In this document: piece by piece, positions 36,763 through 46,628 of the stretch | Layout of the letters: each line of letters begins with the position of its first letter | How positions within the stretch are numbered: the first letter of the stretch is position 1 | Origin: Zunongwangia mangrovi | GTDB taxonomy: Bacteria > Bacteroidota > Bacteroidia > Flavobacteriales > Flavobacteriaceae | Reading direction: 5' to 3' | DNA length: 64,000 bases | Assembly (NCBI RefSeq): GCF_900112105.1 | Contig: NZ_FOKV01000008.1 | Location: forward strand, 124,001 to 188,000 | Position numbers and translations under genes: made by a program | Notes under the pieces: model-generated | The model's input: only the letters and a program-made list of their open reading frames with translations | What the model was told of the DNA's origin: nothing | The model's database searches: none

Positions 36763-38070
36763 ATGAAATCGATAGATAAAATACCTACAGGTAAAATTGG
36801 TCGTACCAGCAAATTGGTACAAACCGGAGCAAAAATTGGTGGGAATTATTTAAAATATTACAGTAAAAAAGCCTTCAATAAAGAGCTTACTCGTGACGAT
36901 CTAGATCGCGATAATGCGAGTGATATTTATGATGGCTTAAAAAGCTTAAAGGGTAGTGCGCTTAAGGTTGCACAAATGCTTTCGATGGAAAAAAGTTTGC
37001 TGCCAAGCGCTTATGTAGAGAAATTTAGTTTGGCACAATTTAGCGTACCACCACTATCTGCTCCCTTAGTAAGAAAAACCTTCAAGAAATATAACGGAAA
37101 TTACCCTGAAGAATTATACGACGAATTTACTTCGCAATCTGTTAATGCTGCAAGTATTGGGCAGGTACACCGGGCAACAAAAAATGGGAAAAAACTTGCT
37201 GTGAAAATCCAATATCCCGGGGTGGCCGATAGTATAAGTTCAGACTTAGCAATGGTAAAACCAATTGCGACCAGAATGTTTAATCTTCAGGGAAAAGATT
37301 CCGAAAAATACTTTAAAGAAGTAGAAGGGAAGCTGTTAGAAGAAACAGATTATATTTTGGAAGTGAAGCAGAGTAAGGAGATTTCGCAAGCTTGTGCTCA
37401 CATTCCAAATCTTAAGTTTCCGCAATATTACGAAGAACTATCCAGCGAGCGAATTATTACGATGGATTGGATGGATGGCCAGCATCTAAGTGACTTTGCC
37501 AAATCAAATAAAGATCAGGAAAAGGCAAATAAGGTAGGACAGGCCTTGTGGGATTTTTACATGTTCCAGATGCATGGGTTAAAAGAAGTGCATGCCGATC
37601 CTCATCCCGGTAATTTTTTAGTCGATAAAGTAGGAAATTTGATCGCTATCGATTTTGGTTGTATTAAGAAAGTGCCAGATGATTTTTATGTGCCTTATTT
37701 TGAATTAGCTAAAAAAGAAAACATTAATAATCCTGAATTTTTCAATGAGAAATTATATGAACTTGAAATTTTAAGGAAAGACGATACTGAAAACGAGATT
37801 CGATATTTTTCGGCATTATTTCATGAAATGCTGAATTTATTTACGAGTCCGTTTCACTCTGAAACTTTTGACTTTTCAGATGAGAGCTTTTGGAATTCGA
37901 TTACAAAATTGAGTGAGAAATACAGCAAGGACGAAGAATTGAGAAAGATGAACGGGAATCGCGGAAGTAAGCATTTTCTTTATATAAACAGGACTTTCTT
38001 CGGACTTTATAACTTATTACATGATCTGGAAGCTAAAGTAGAAATAAATAGATTCCGTGATTACTTATAG
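36763..38070 (+). CDS. ABC1/UbiB-family atypical kinase
   Basis: 435 aa. Family marks are the KxGQ-like GSALKVAQMLSMEK helix, the Ala/Ser-rich loop NAASIGQVHRA, the Lys of LAVKIQYPG, catalytic HADPHPGNF and metal-binding IDFGCIK. UbiB/COQ8 relatives support quinone synthesis and lipid homeostasis; this menaquinone-using lineage makes a direct UbiB role unsure. Cytosolic or membrane-peripheral. Confidence 0.9.
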   Translation: MKSIDKIPTGKIGRTSKLVQTGAKIGGNYLKYYSKKAFNKELTRDDLDRDNASDIYDGLKSLKGSALKVAQMLSMEKSLLPSAYVEKFSLAQFSVPPLSAPLVRKTFKKYNGNYPEELYDEFTSQSVNAASIGQVHRATKNGKKLAVKIQYPGVADSISSDLAMVKPIATRMFNLQGKDSEKYFKEVEGKLLEETDYILEVKQSKEISQACAHIPNLKFPQYYEELSSERIITMDWMDGQHLSDFAKSNKDQEKANKVGQALWDFYMFQMHGLKEVHADPHPGNFLVDKVGNLIAIDFGCIKKVPDDFYVPYFELAKKENINNPEFFNEKLYELEILRKDDTENEIRYFSALFHEMLNLFTSPFHSETFDFSDESFWNSITKLSEKYSKDEELRKMNGNRGSKHFLYINRTFFGLYNLLHDLEAKVEINRFRDYL

Positions 38071-38099
38071 TGTAATATTTTGATTTATTGGTTAGGTTG

Positions 38100-38135
38100 A
38101 AAAGCGCAATTTTATTCTTAGAAATTGCGCTTTTC
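38100..38135 (+). terminator. Terminator of the ABC1-kinase gene
   Basis: AAAGCGCAATTT (38101-38112) with AAATTGCGCTTTT (38122-38134), 12-bp stem, ending in TTTTC. Directly followed by a second hairpin that serves the convergent gene. Confidence 0.85.
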
Positions 38136-38143
38136 TTATTAAA

Positions 38144-38175
38144 AAAAGCCTTCTGAAAATTTTCAGAAGGCTTTT
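38144..38175. terminator. Perfect 16-bp palindromic terminator
   Basis: AAAAGCCTTCTGAAAA and its exact complement abut at 38159/38160. With A and T runs at both ends it can stop transcription from either side; it is 21 nt beyond the S9 peptidase stop. Confidence 0.85.
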
Positions 38176-38196
38176 AAAAATTAGTGTTGGTTTTAA

Positions 38197-40659
38197 CTAA
38201 TCCTGGATTTCTTCCTTACTGGCTTTTACATCGGTTTTTGGTTTATTCTTTACATATTTTTCTAACCACTCATCTTGTTCCCAAAGAACATGTAAAACCG
38301 ATTCTTTTGCACTGTATCCATGACTTTCTTTAGGTAGCATTACTAGTCTGGCAGTAGCCCCAAGTCCCTTCAATGCGTTAAAATAGCGCTCGCTTTGCAT
38401 AGGATAGGTTCCCGAATTATTATCGGCTTCTCCATGAATTAACAGTAAGGGAGTTTTCATTTTATCGGCATGCATAAATGGAGACATGGTATAGTAAACT
38501 TCTGGTGCTTCCCAGTAATTTCGCTCTTCACTCTGGAAACCGAATGGCGTTAATGTTCTATTGTAGGCTCCACTTCGCGCAATTCCGGCAGCAAAAAGAT
38601 CAGAATGTGATAATAGGTTAGCCACCATAAAAGCACCATAGCTGTGCCCGCCAACTGCAACACGATCTGGATCGATAAATCCCATCTTATCTACCGCGTC
38701 GATAGCCGCAGCCGCATTGTCTACCAACTGTTTTCTAAAAGTATCATTTGGTTGCTCGTCACCTTCGCCAATAATTGGGAACGCGGCATCATCTAAAACG
38801 GCATAACCTTTATTTACCCAATAAATAGGAGAACCGTAATAAGGATAGGTAAAATCATTTGCATTACTAGTGTTTTGTGAAGCTGAATTTTTATCCTTGT
38901 ACTCCCTTGGATATGCCCACATGATCATAGGTAGTTTTTCAGGATTTTCTTTATCGTATCCCGCAGGTAAATAAAGTGTCCCGTTCAGCTCTAAACCGTC
39001 TTCACGCTTGTAGGTGATCACTTCTTTACTTACTTCTTCTAAACTTTTAAAAGGATTTTCAAAATTAGTGATTTGCTGCAAACCAATTTTTTTCTTGATG
39101 TTTCTAATATAATAATTAGGATACTCTGTTGAAGCTTCAATTCTTACCAGTATTTCACCTTTGTCCATATCTAAAGCTTCAACGATACTTTCCTTTTTAT
39201 CTTCAAAAGTAGATTGGTAAAGTCGGTTGGTATTGCCAGTTGATAAATCAATTTTATCAATAAATGGATATTGTCCTTTTTCAGAATAGCCAGCACCAAT
39301 TAAATAAGCATCTTTCCCGTCAAGTTCTAAAACATATCTTCCGAAGTCATTTTTATGCGTTACAAAATTTCCTGGATTACTGTAAACGTCCTGGTAATTT
39401 CTATCAAAAAGAACTTTAGGATCTTCATTATTTTTCGATGGATCGATCAGGTAGGTTTTTCTATTTCTTGTATTCCACCAGTAATCCATGGCAATAGCAG
39501 TTTTATCATCACCCCACATAATTCCGCTATAGCGATTTATGGTTTTGAAGAAAGCCTTTCCTTCTCCGTCAAATGGAGCTTCTAACATAAAAACCTGGTC
39601 GCGATGATCTACTTCAACTTCAGGGTCACCACCATCCAAAGCCACGGCGTAAATTAAAGTCGCAGGTTTATCTGCTCGCCAATTTAGGCTTCTGCGACCT
39701 TCCTGAGTAGACATAAAACCTTGTGGCAGATCTTCCAAAAGCGGTACATCATTCACCATATTTACCAGGCTGGCATCGGTTGTATAAATATTGGTTTCTG
39801 CAGGGAATCTATAATAAGGCACCAGGTAAGAAAATGGTTTTTTAATGGTAGTTATCATAACATATTCCCCATCTGGAGAAAAGCTTATATCATCGTACAT
39901 TTTAGCTTTCATCCATTCTTCGGTATGTCCATCCAGATCAACTTTAAATAAAGAAGATCTTGCAAGCTGCTCAAAATTATATTCATCATTCGGGTCTTTC
40001 AGAAGATCCTGATACGTTCTATTTTGTGCTTCTTTACCATCGCTTACACTAACCGTTGGTCCTGTTGGCACTGCCATAGCTTCGTCTATAAGTTCTTTAC
40101 GATCTGCCGGCAGCATTTTAACAAGTATTGCTTCACTATCTTTAAACCAGTTAATAGTATTTCCCATATTGGCATTTAAGTTAGCATCGCTAAGTTTTTT
40201 GGCTGTGGCAGATTTAATATCTATAACCCATAATTCTACTCCGGTTTCAGAGGTATGTGTAAAGGCGAGTTTCTTTTCATTTGGGGACCAGCTAAGATTT
40301 GCTATTCTTGGGTTCTCAGGTAAACCTTTTACGTTTGTAGGTTCATCAGCTTTAAAAGCTTTTATTTTTATATCGTTGTAATAGCGAGCCCGGCTACTAA
40401 TATTGGTTACCGGATTAATTCGTAAACCACCAAGACGTAATTCCTTCTCGCTTAGTTCTGCAATAGTCTTGTATTGATCGCGGTAAAGAAATAACATAAG
40501 ATCTCCCTTGCTATTAATATAAGTTCCGGGAGCTAATGGCACGTCTACCAGATCTAATATTGGTTTTGGTGGCTTTTGATAAGTGAGATTTTCCTGTGCA
40601 TAATTGCTGAAAATAGAAGCAGCAAAGCATAGAAAATAAACGATGATTTGTTTTTTCAT
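38197..40659 (-). CDS. S9D-type prolyl-oligopeptidase family (glutamyl endopeptidase-like)
   Basis: 820 aa. Signal peptide, seven-or-eight-bladed beta-propeller (about 30-560) and C-terminal alpha/beta hydrolase. Triad: Ser673 in GGHSYGAFM, Asp746 in GEADNNSG, His780 in ESHGYSAKES. Stretches such as IARSGAYNRTLTPFGFQ and PIIGEGDEQPND are shared with plant chloroplast glutamyl endopeptidase, from memory of that family, so S9D is favoured over dipeptidyl peptidase IV. Probably periplasmic, cleaving after Glu. Confidence 0.87.
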   Translation of the reverse strand: MKKQIIVYFLCFAASIFSNYAQENLTYQKPPKPILDLVDVPLAPGTYINSKGDLMLFLYRDQYKTIAELSEKELRLGGLRINPVTNISSRARYYNDIKIKAFKADEPTNVKGLPENPRIANLSWSPNEKKLAFTHTSETGVELWVIDIKSATAKKLSDANLNANMGNTINWFKDSEAILVKMLPADRKELIDEAMAVPTGPTVSVSDGKEAQNRTYQDLLKDPNDEYNFEQLARSSLFKVDLDGHTEEWMKAKMYDDISFSPDGEYVMITTIKKPFSYLVPYYRFPAETNIYTTDASLVNMVNDVPLLEDLPQGFMSTQEGRRSLNWRADKPATLIYAVALDGGDPEVEVDHRDQVFMLEAPFDGEGKAFFKTINRYSGIMWGDDKTAIAMDYWWNTRNRKTYLIDPSKNNEDPKVLFDRNYQDVYSNPGNFVTHKNDFGRYVLELDGKDAYLIGAGYSEKGQYPFIDKIDLSTGNTNRLYQSTFEDKKESIVEALDMDKGEILVRIEASTEYPNYYIRNIKKKIGLQQITNFENPFKSLEEVSKEVITYKREDGLELNGTLYLPAGYDKENPEKLPMIMWAYPREYKDKNSASQNTSNANDFTYPYYGSPIYWVNKGYAVLDDAAFPIIGEGDEQPNDTFRKQLVDNAAAAIDAVDKMGFIDPDRVAVGGHSYGAFMVANLLSHSDLFAAGIARSGAYNRTLTPFGFQSEERNYWEAPEVYYTMSPFMHADKMKTPLLLIHGEADNNSGTYPMQSERYFNALKGLGATARLVMLPKESHGYSAKESVLHVLWEQDEWLEKYVKNKPKTDVKASKEEIQD

Positions 40660-40798
40660 TGGATTGGTTTTAGAATATTAGTTGTACTAAGATAAGATAT
40701 TCTATAAAATGTTAATCTTTACTATATTGCAAGCCTAAGAATTTAGATATTTACTAAATTTAAGAGGATAAATTTTTAATAATTTAAAAATAAACTGA

Positions 40799-41827
40799 AT
40801 GTATCAGTCTAAAATTGCCGGATTAGGAAAATATGTGCCAGAGAATGTGGTGACCAATGATGATCTATCCAAAATAATGGATACTAATGATGCCTGGATA
40901 CAGGAACGAACAGGAATTAAAGAAAGAAGGCATATTAAAAAAGGCGATGGAAATACTACGGCAGGAATGGGAGCAAAAGCTGCCAAAATTGCCTTAGAAA
41001 GAGCAAATATTAGTAAAGACGATATAGATTTGATCATCTTTGCGACTTTAAGCCCAGATTATTATTTCCCTGGGTGCGGTGTGCAAATACAGGAAATGTT
41101 GGATATCCATACCTGCCCCGCACTGGATGTTCGTAATCAATGCAGTGGTTTTATTTATGGACTTTCTGTAGCAGATCAATTTATCAAGACAGGAATGTAT
41201 AGAAATGTCCTTTTAATAGGAAGTGAAAATCATAGTGGTGGTTTAGATTTTACAACACGTGGGCGCTCTGTTTCTGTGATCTTTGGAGATGGAGCAGGAG
41301 CAGCGGTATTAACCAGAAGTGACCATAATGGGCAGGGAGTTTTATCTACTCATTTACATTCTGAAGGGAAACATGCATTAGAACTAAGTCTAAAAGGGCC
41401 TAGTACCAATCATTGGGTTCCAGAGATCATTGCTGAAAATAAGGCGGCAGGAGATGAAAGCCAGTTGAAAGATATTCCTTATTATCCTTATATGAACGGC
41501 CAATTTGTATTTAAAAATGCCGTGGTTCGTTTTTCTGAAGTTATTATGGAAGGATTAAAAGCTAATGGAATGGACGTAAGTGATATTGATATGCTAATTC
41601 CGCATCAAGCTAATCTTAGGATTTCGCAATTCATTCAGCAGAAATTCAAATTAAGAGACGATCAGGTATATAATAATATTCAGAAATATGGGAATACAAC
41701 CGCAGCGTCTATTCCTATTGCTTTAACTGAAGCATGGGAAGAGAGGAAAATAAAAGAAGGCGATACACTTGTTTTAGCTGCTTTTGGTAGTGGATTTACC
41801 TGGGCTAGTGCTGTAATCGAGTGGTAA
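40799..41827 (+). CDS. 3-oxoacyl-ACP synthase III (FabH-like)
   Basis: 342 aa thiolase-fold enzyme. Triad Cys115 (NQCSGF), His269 (PHQANLR) and Asn299 (KYGNTTAAS) is complete. It condenses an acyl-CoA with malonyl-ACP to start fatty acids. It is about 25 residues longer than Escherichia coli FabH, with the extra length around 200-230, which may alter acyl choice (for example branched or modified starters); it is alone, without fab neighbours, so it may be a second, specialised copy. Confidence 0.85.
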   Translation: MYQSKIAGLGKYVPENVVTNDDLSKIMDTNDAWIQERTGIKERRHIKKGDGNTTAGMGAKAAKIALERANISKDDIDLIIFATLSPDYYFPGCGVQIQEMLDIHTCPALDVRNQCSGFIYGLSVADQFIKTGMYRNVLLIGSENHSGGLDFTTRGRSVSVIFGDGAGAAVLTRSDHNGQGVLSTHLHSEGKHALELSLKGPSTNHWVPEIIAENKAAGDESQLKDIPYYPYMNGQFVFKNAVVRFSEVIMEGLKANGMDVSDIDMLIPHQANLRISQFIQQKFKLRDDQVYNNIQKYGNTTAASIPIALTEAWEERKIKEGDTLVLAAFGSGFTWASAVIEW

Positions 41828-41846
41828 AATAATAGATCGAAAACAT

Positions 41847-41873
41847 AAAAAAGCGGCTAAAAGCCGCTTTTTT
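41847..41873 (+). terminator. Terminator of the FabH-like gene
   Basis: AAGCGGCT (41851-41858) with AGCCGCTT (41862-41869), then TTTTTT. Dispersed repeat copy B begins at the end of this T run. Confidence 0.9.
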
Positions 41874-41972
41874 ATTGGCACCGCCAAAGGGTATAATACC
41901 CAGAGGCTTGCCTCGAAATTAAAAATTTGTTTCCAACAAATGCCTCGAGGACTCGCCACGAGGTAGTTTACT
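41873..41972 (+). repeat. Dispersed ~98-bp repeat, copy B
   Basis: Starts TATTGGCACCGCCAAAGGG right after a terminator T run, continues with CAGAGGCTTGCCTC and AAATTAAAAATTTGTTT, and carries small hairpins (ATTTGT/ACAAAT and CCTCG/CGAGG). Its end covers the stop codon of the 66-aa gene on the other strand. Confidence 0.85.
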
Positions 41973-42168
41973 TTAAAGATTTAAAAAACCTATAGATACA
42001 AATTACTCCAGCAGCTACAAAGCCAATAGCAATCGCAAACTGAAGTTCATATTTCTGGTAATTTTCGTATAAACTAATCACGCGATATGCACCGTATCCA
42101 AGCGAAAAAATACCAACGGCTAGATACGCGTAATTACGGCCTTTAGAAGGCAATTTTTCTTTACTCAT
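41968..42168 (-). CDS. Small two-span membrane protein
   Basis: 66 aa with two hydrophobic segments (YAYLAVGIFSLGYGAYRVI and FAIAIGFVAAGVICIYRFF) and positively charged ends. No named family recognised. It overlaps the DUF2007 gene by 8 nt, so the two are expressed together. Confidence 0.7.
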   Translation of the reverse strand: MSKEKLPSKGRNYAYLAVGIFSLGYGAYRVISLYENYQKYELQFAIAIGFVAAGVICIYRFFKSLK

Positions 42169-42409
42169 GTTCGGCTACATCATTTGGGAATGTCGCTTTT
42201 ACTATAGCGGCAGCTTCATCAAAATGACTTTTAATTACAAAAAGCTGAACCTGTCCTGGGATTCCGCCACCAAAACCTGCTCTTAAACCAGATTCCATAT
42301 CGTTACGTACACGATTAGAAATTCCAGATTTATTAAATAATTCCTGTAAATATTGTACGTTTACCTCGCTACCGGTGTAAACCCTTTCGTATGTTTCGTT
42401 ATTGCTCAT
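42161..42409 (-). CDS. DUF2007 domain protein
   Basis: 82 aa, with VYTGSEVNVQYLQELFNKSGI and a VQLFVIKSHFDEAAAIVKA end that fit the DUF2007 (putative signal-transducing) ferredoxin-like fold. Cytosolic. Paired with a tiny membrane protein gene through an 8-nt overlap. Confidence 0.75.
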   Translation of the reverse strand: MSNNETYERVYTGSEVNVQYLQELFNKSGISNRVRNDMESGLRAGFGGGIPGQVQLFVIKSHFDEAAAIVKATFPNDVAEHE

Positions 42410-42506
42410 AATATCAATTTAAGATTCTAAAATACAAATATTGGGTATTTTAAAAGCCCTATTTAATTAGAGTTTAACGTTATTTATAGGCAGTTGTTGT
42501 GGGGTT

Positions 42507-43241
42507 TTAGGCGTTGTAGTATTTACTGTCCCAGATCGATTCACTAAAATTTTTTCCTTTTTTAAAGCCATAGAAAATAGCCAGACCGCCAACCCATTTA
42601 AACACAAAAAACAAGATCATTAAAAATTCAGTTGTTGTTTGTTTACCGCCGTGTGCGAAAATTTCCTGCGGAATTAAATAGGTAATGGCTAAACTTAGTA
42701 GAAACATCGAAAAGATAAAATTCTCTAATTGCTTAAATGGCCACATTAATAATTTTCTAAAAGGATGAAGATCGTTCCCCCATTTATGAACCAGGTAGTA
42801 ATATTCGTTACCCATAGGTGCCATTAATAAAGGGTCATCTGCATTTTCTAATTTAAATAATCGGGCAGGAGCGATAATTCTAAAACCAGAAAGACTGGTG
42901 TTGTGATCGTTTTCCAGTTTTCGAATCGCCATAATGGCATCGTAAGGAATTTCAGCTTTAAAAAGAGAAGAGCTTAAGAAACGTAATCGGTAATCGATAC
43001 ATATTTTCTGGATATCGCTTATATGAAAAATGCGATTAGATTCCAGCAGGTCGAAATTCAATGAATTTGAGATATTTTCTTCACCAGCATTTTCTAATGC
43101 TTTTAAAATATCCTGATCTCTATCTTCATTTTGTTTGAAAACCGAATTAATTTCAGCTAAAAATCGATCTTCAGAAGTTCTTTTATTTCGCGATCTTAAA
43201 AGTTGTTTTTCAATGTTGGTTCGGGGAAAGTTCATCATCAT
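42507..43241 (-). CDS. Hypothetical membrane protein
   Basis: About 244 aa, family not recognised. The N-terminal two thirds look cytosolic (NFDLLESNRIFHISDIQKIC, GFRIIAPARLFKLEN, NEYYYLVHKWGNDLHPF), followed by two membrane spans (FIFSMFLLSLAITYLI and FLMILFFVFKWVGGLAIFYG). Several ATGs follow each other, so the start may be 43241, 43238 or 43235. Isolated gene. Confidence 0.65.
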   Translation of the reverse strand: MMMNFPRTNIEKQLLRSRNKRTSEDRFLAEINSVFKQNEDRDQDILKALENAGEENISNSLNFDLLESNRIFHISDIQKICIDYRLRFLSSSLFKAEIPYDAIMAIRKLENDHNTSLSGFRIIAPARLFKLENADDPLLMAPMGNEYYYLVHKWGNDLHPFRKLLMWPFKQLENFIFSMFLLSLAITYLIPQEIFAHGGKQTTTEFLMILFFVFKWVGGLAIFYGFKKGKNFSESIWDSKYYNA

Positions 43242-43436
43242 CAATCACTTTGCATGTGCCACTAAAATATACAATATCGGTTTAAATACCAATCTCTTAG
43301 CTGTTAATTGATAAATTTGACAACAGCTTCTTTACTTTATACGTTTCTAAATGCTTGTTAAAATTATGTCTAAACAATGCTAAATCATTTTGGGAAATGC
43401 GCATAAGCTATTATTATGCAGTAAAATTCCTAAATT

Positions 43437-44021
43437 ATGAAACTACTTAAATGGAGCGGACTTTTATCGATTGTTATCCTTTTAGCAAGTTGCGGAGGGG
43501 GAAAATCTATAGAAGTTGGCGAGAACCCAAAAGATCTCAAGAATTATTCAACTTACGCATTTTTGCCTAATAAGAATAAGATTAGCACACCCGGTTACAA
43601 TAATGAAGAAATTAATTCTGAAATTGTAAATACTATCAACGAAAATATGGATGACGAAGGTTATCGCTATGAAGAAGATCAGCCGCAGGTTTTAATCTAT
43701 GTGCACACGATGTTCGATGATAAGGTTGAGGTTAATGCAGACCCTGTGTATACCAGTTATTCTTATTATCGTCCAGATTTTTACATAGGTGATTATTACA
43801 AGCCTTTTATGTATAAGGATTATTATACCATACAGCGTATTACTGGCGATAATATTCAGCAGGTGCCTTATTCATCCAGGTCTATTGTAATTGATTTCAT
43901 AAACCGAAAAAACAACAAGATTATCTGGAGAGGAACAACCAATGAAGTTGAGATCGATGATCGCAGAACAGAGCGCGATGTAAGGAAATATGTAGACGAA
44001 ATTTTCAAACAATTTCCGTAA
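43437..44021 (+). CDS. DUF4136 domain lipoprotein
   Basis: 194 aa. Lipobox LLASC (Cys19), then the DUF4136 pattern: LKNYSTYAFLPN, EINSEIVNTINENMDDEGY, PQVLIYVHTMF and a late RSIVIDFINRKNNKIIWRGT. The family is common in Bacteroidota envelopes; function unknown. Converges on pheT over a shared bidirectional terminator. Confidence 0.85.
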   Translation: MKLLKWSGLLSIVILLASCGGGKSIEVGENPKDLKNYSTYAFLPNKNKISTPGYNNEEINSEIVNTINENMDDEGYRYEEDQPQVLIYVHTMFDDKVEVNADPVYTSYSYYRPDFYIGDYYKPFMYKDYYTIQRITGDNIQQVPYSSRSIVIDFINRKNNKIIWRGTTNEVEIDDRRTERDVRKYVDEIFKQFP

Positions 44022-44043
44022 TCATATCAATACATACTGAAAA

Positions 44044-44081
44044 AAATAAAGGCTGAAATTATCGAATTTCAGCCTTTATTT
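44044..44081. terminator. Bidirectional terminator between DUF4136 gene and pheT
   Basis: Perfect 17-bp stem AAATAAAGGCTGAAATT (44044-44060) and complement (44065-44081) with an ATCG loop. The T and A runs on both sides let it serve both convergent genes. Confidence 0.92.
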
Positions 44082-44103
44082 TTATAGATTTTTTCTTCGG
44101 AAT

Positions 44104-46530
44104 TTATCGTAGTTTCGCTTTCAATTCATTTTCGAAACGATACTGAAGCTTACTCATAATCTTGTCGATCTGCTTATCTGTCATCGTTTTATTTTCATCC
44201 TGAAAAGTAAAACTTACCGCATAACTCTTTTTGCCTTCCGGAAGATTATCACCCTGGTACACGTCGAAAAGATTTACTTCTTTAAGTAATTTCTTTTCAG
44301 TTTGTGTAGCAATAGTTTCAATTTCAGCATACGAAATCGCTTCATCTAAAAGTAAAGCGAAATCGCGTCGTACTGCCGGATATTTAGGGATGTCAACAAA
44401 TTTATTCGATTGGGTTTTAGCAATTTCGATTACTGCATCCCAATTAAAATCTGCAAATAAAACTTCCTGATCGATATCAAAATGCTTCAGGATCGATTTT
44501 TTTATTACCCCGAATTCTACCAACTTCGATTTCGCAGAACTTAACATTAAACCTTCAGCAAAAATATCAGATTTAGAAGCTCCAGATTTTAGAGTTTTAA
44601 TGCCTAATCTTTGGAAAACTGCCTCAATCACTCCTTTTAAATAAAAGAAAGTTCCTTTTTGTGCAGCTGCATTCCAGCTTTCAGTAGATCTATCACCGCT
44701 CACAAATATCGATAAGTGCTTGTTCTCTACACGACCGCTAACGTAGCTGTGATAGGTTTTACCAAATTCAAAAAGTTTAAGATCTCTTCTTTTTCGGTTT
44801 AAATTATATCGAATACTTTCTAAACCACTAAAAAGCATCGATTGTCTCATTACTGAAAGATCACCACTAAGCGGATTCAGCATTTCAACATTGTATTCGC
44901 TTTTTAACTGCTCGGTAAGTTCTAAATGCGATGGCGAGGTTAGAGAATTGGCCATCGTTTCGTAGAATCCCTGCCCAACAAGTTGATTAGCGATTATATT
45001 TTGAAGTTTATAATCTTCGAATTTCGATGAAATAGAAACCGAAGCATTAAACTTTTCGTTGAATTTTATATTGTTATAACCGTAAACTCTAAGGATCTCT
45101 TCGATAACATCAGATTCTCGCTGAACGTCTACACGGTAAGAAGGAATCGTTAATCCCATACCGGTTTCAGTAACGTTATTCACGCGAATTTCTAATGAAG
45201 CTAAGATCGATTTGATGGTTTCTTCTTCAAGATTCTCACCAATTAGTTTGTTTACTTTATCGAAGGTTAAGAATACCTGGAAATCTTCGATTTTCTTAGG
45301 ATAAAGATCGTCGATATCGCTGGTAATTTCTCCACCGGCCAATTCAGTAATTAAAAGAGCGGCACGTTTTAATGCGTATTCTGTAATGCTAGGATCGATG
45401 CCACGTTCAAACCTAAAAGAAGCATCGGTATTTAAACCATGTCTTTTAGCAGTTTTACGCACGCTAACCGGGTTAAAATAAGCACTTTCTAAGAAAATCT
45501 GAGTGGTGTTTTGTGAAACTCCGCTATGCAATCCGCCAAAAACTCCGGCAATACAAAGAGGTTTTTCTTTATCACAGATCATAAGATCTTCTTCGTGCAG
45601 TTCTCTTTCAACTTCGTCTAAAGTGGTGAATTTTGTACCGGCTTCAACAGTTTTTACGTGAATCTCGTTTCCTGTTATTTTGGCCGCATCAAAAGCGTGT
45701 AGTGGTTGCCCAAGCTCGTGCATTACATAATTAGTAACATCTACGATATTGTTTTTTGGCGTAAGGCCAATTGCTTTTAGACGATTTTGTAACCATTTAG
45801 GAGATTCACCAACTTTCACATCGCTTAGCGTGATCCCACAATAACGTGGTGCCAATGAAGAATCTTCAACAAAGATCGGGATTCTTAAGCTACGGCTGTC
45901 TACATGAAAATTACTTACCGATGGCGTGATTAACTCTAAGGTTTTGTTGGTTTGCTGGTAACCTGCTTTTAGATCTCTGGCAACACCCCAATGTCCCATG
46001 GCATCGGCACGGTTTGGCGTTAAACCAATTTCAAAAACCTTATCATTTTCAACATTAAAAATTTCAGCCACAGGTGTTCCCGGGATAAGATCTGCATCCA
46101 TCACCATAATACCTTCGTGGCTACTGCCAACTCCGATTTCTTTTTCAGAACAGATCATTCCAAAACTAGATTCGCCTCTAATTTTTCCTTTTTTGATCTT
46201 CCATTCTTCACCTTTTTCATCGTAAAGAACAGTTCCTATAGTTGCAACCGGAACCTTTTGCCCGGCAGCAATATTTGGTGCACCACAAACAATTTGTACT
46301 TCTTCGTTATCACCAATATTTACTTTGGTAAGATTTAGTTTATCGGCATTTGGATGCTTTTCGCAACTAAGAACGTGCCCAACCACGATACCTTCTAAAC
46401 CACCTTTTACACTTTGGAAACTCTGAATTCCTTCAACCTCTAAACCAAGATCTGTTAGTAATTCTCCGGTTTTTTCGGCATCTTCAGGAAGCTTTATAAA
46501 TTGTTTTAACCAGTTGTATGAAATCTTCAT
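44104..46530 (-). CDS. pheT: Phenylalanyl-tRNA synthetase beta subunit
   Basis: 808 aa. Domains in order: start helices MKISYNWLKQF, EMAP-like tRNA-binding OB fold (KHPNADKLNLTKV), B3/B4 editing domain (ESAYFNPVSVRKTAKRHGLN), B5, catalytic-like core, and C-terminal ferredoxin-like anticodon domain ending FENELKAKLR. It charges tRNA-Phe as part of an alpha2-beta2 tetramer. pheS is not adjacent, as in other Bacteroidota. Confidence 0.97.
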   Translation of the reverse strand: MKISYNWLKQFIKLPEDAEKTGELLTDLGLEVEGIQSFQSVKGGLEGIVVGHVLSCEKHPNADKLNLTKVNIGDNEEVQIVCGAPNIAAGQKVPVATIGTVLYDEKGEEWKIKKGKIRGESSFGMICSEKEIGVGSSHEGIMVMDADLIPGTPVAEIFNVENDKVFEIGLTPNRADAMGHWGVARDLKAGYQQTNKTLELITPSVSNFHVDSRSLRIPIFVEDSSLAPRYCGITLSDVKVGESPKWLQNRLKAIGLTPKNNIVDVTNYVMHELGQPLHAFDAAKITGNEIHVKTVEAGTKFTTLDEVERELHEEDLMICDKEKPLCIAGVFGGLHSGVSQNTTQIFLESAYFNPVSVRKTAKRHGLNTDASFRFERGIDPSITEYALKRAALLITELAGGEITSDIDDLYPKKIEDFQVFLTFDKVNKLIGENLEEETIKSILASLEIRVNNVTETGMGLTIPSYRVDVQRESDVIEEILRVYGYNNIKFNEKFNASVSISSKFEDYKLQNIIANQLVGQGFYETMANSLTSPSHLELTEQLKSEYNVEMLNPLSGDLSVMRQSMLFSGLESIRYNLNRKRRDLKLFEFGKTYHSYVSGRVENKHLSIFVSGDRSTESWNAAAQKGTFFYLKGVIEAVFQRLGIKTLKSGASKSDIFAEGLMLSSAKSKLVEFGVIKKSILKHFDIDQEVLFADFNWDAVIEIAKTQSNKFVDIPKYPAVRRDFALLLDEAISYAEIETIATQTEKKLLKEVNLFDVYQGDNLPEGKKSYAVSFTFQDENKTMTDKQIDKIMSKLQYRFENELKAKLR

Positions 46531-46628
46531 CTAAGTAATTTTACAATCCACAAAGATAGCATTACCAATTATTTTGGCATAATCTAAGGTTTGTAAAATT
46601 CTAAGGGATTTTTGGCTAATTTCTACAA

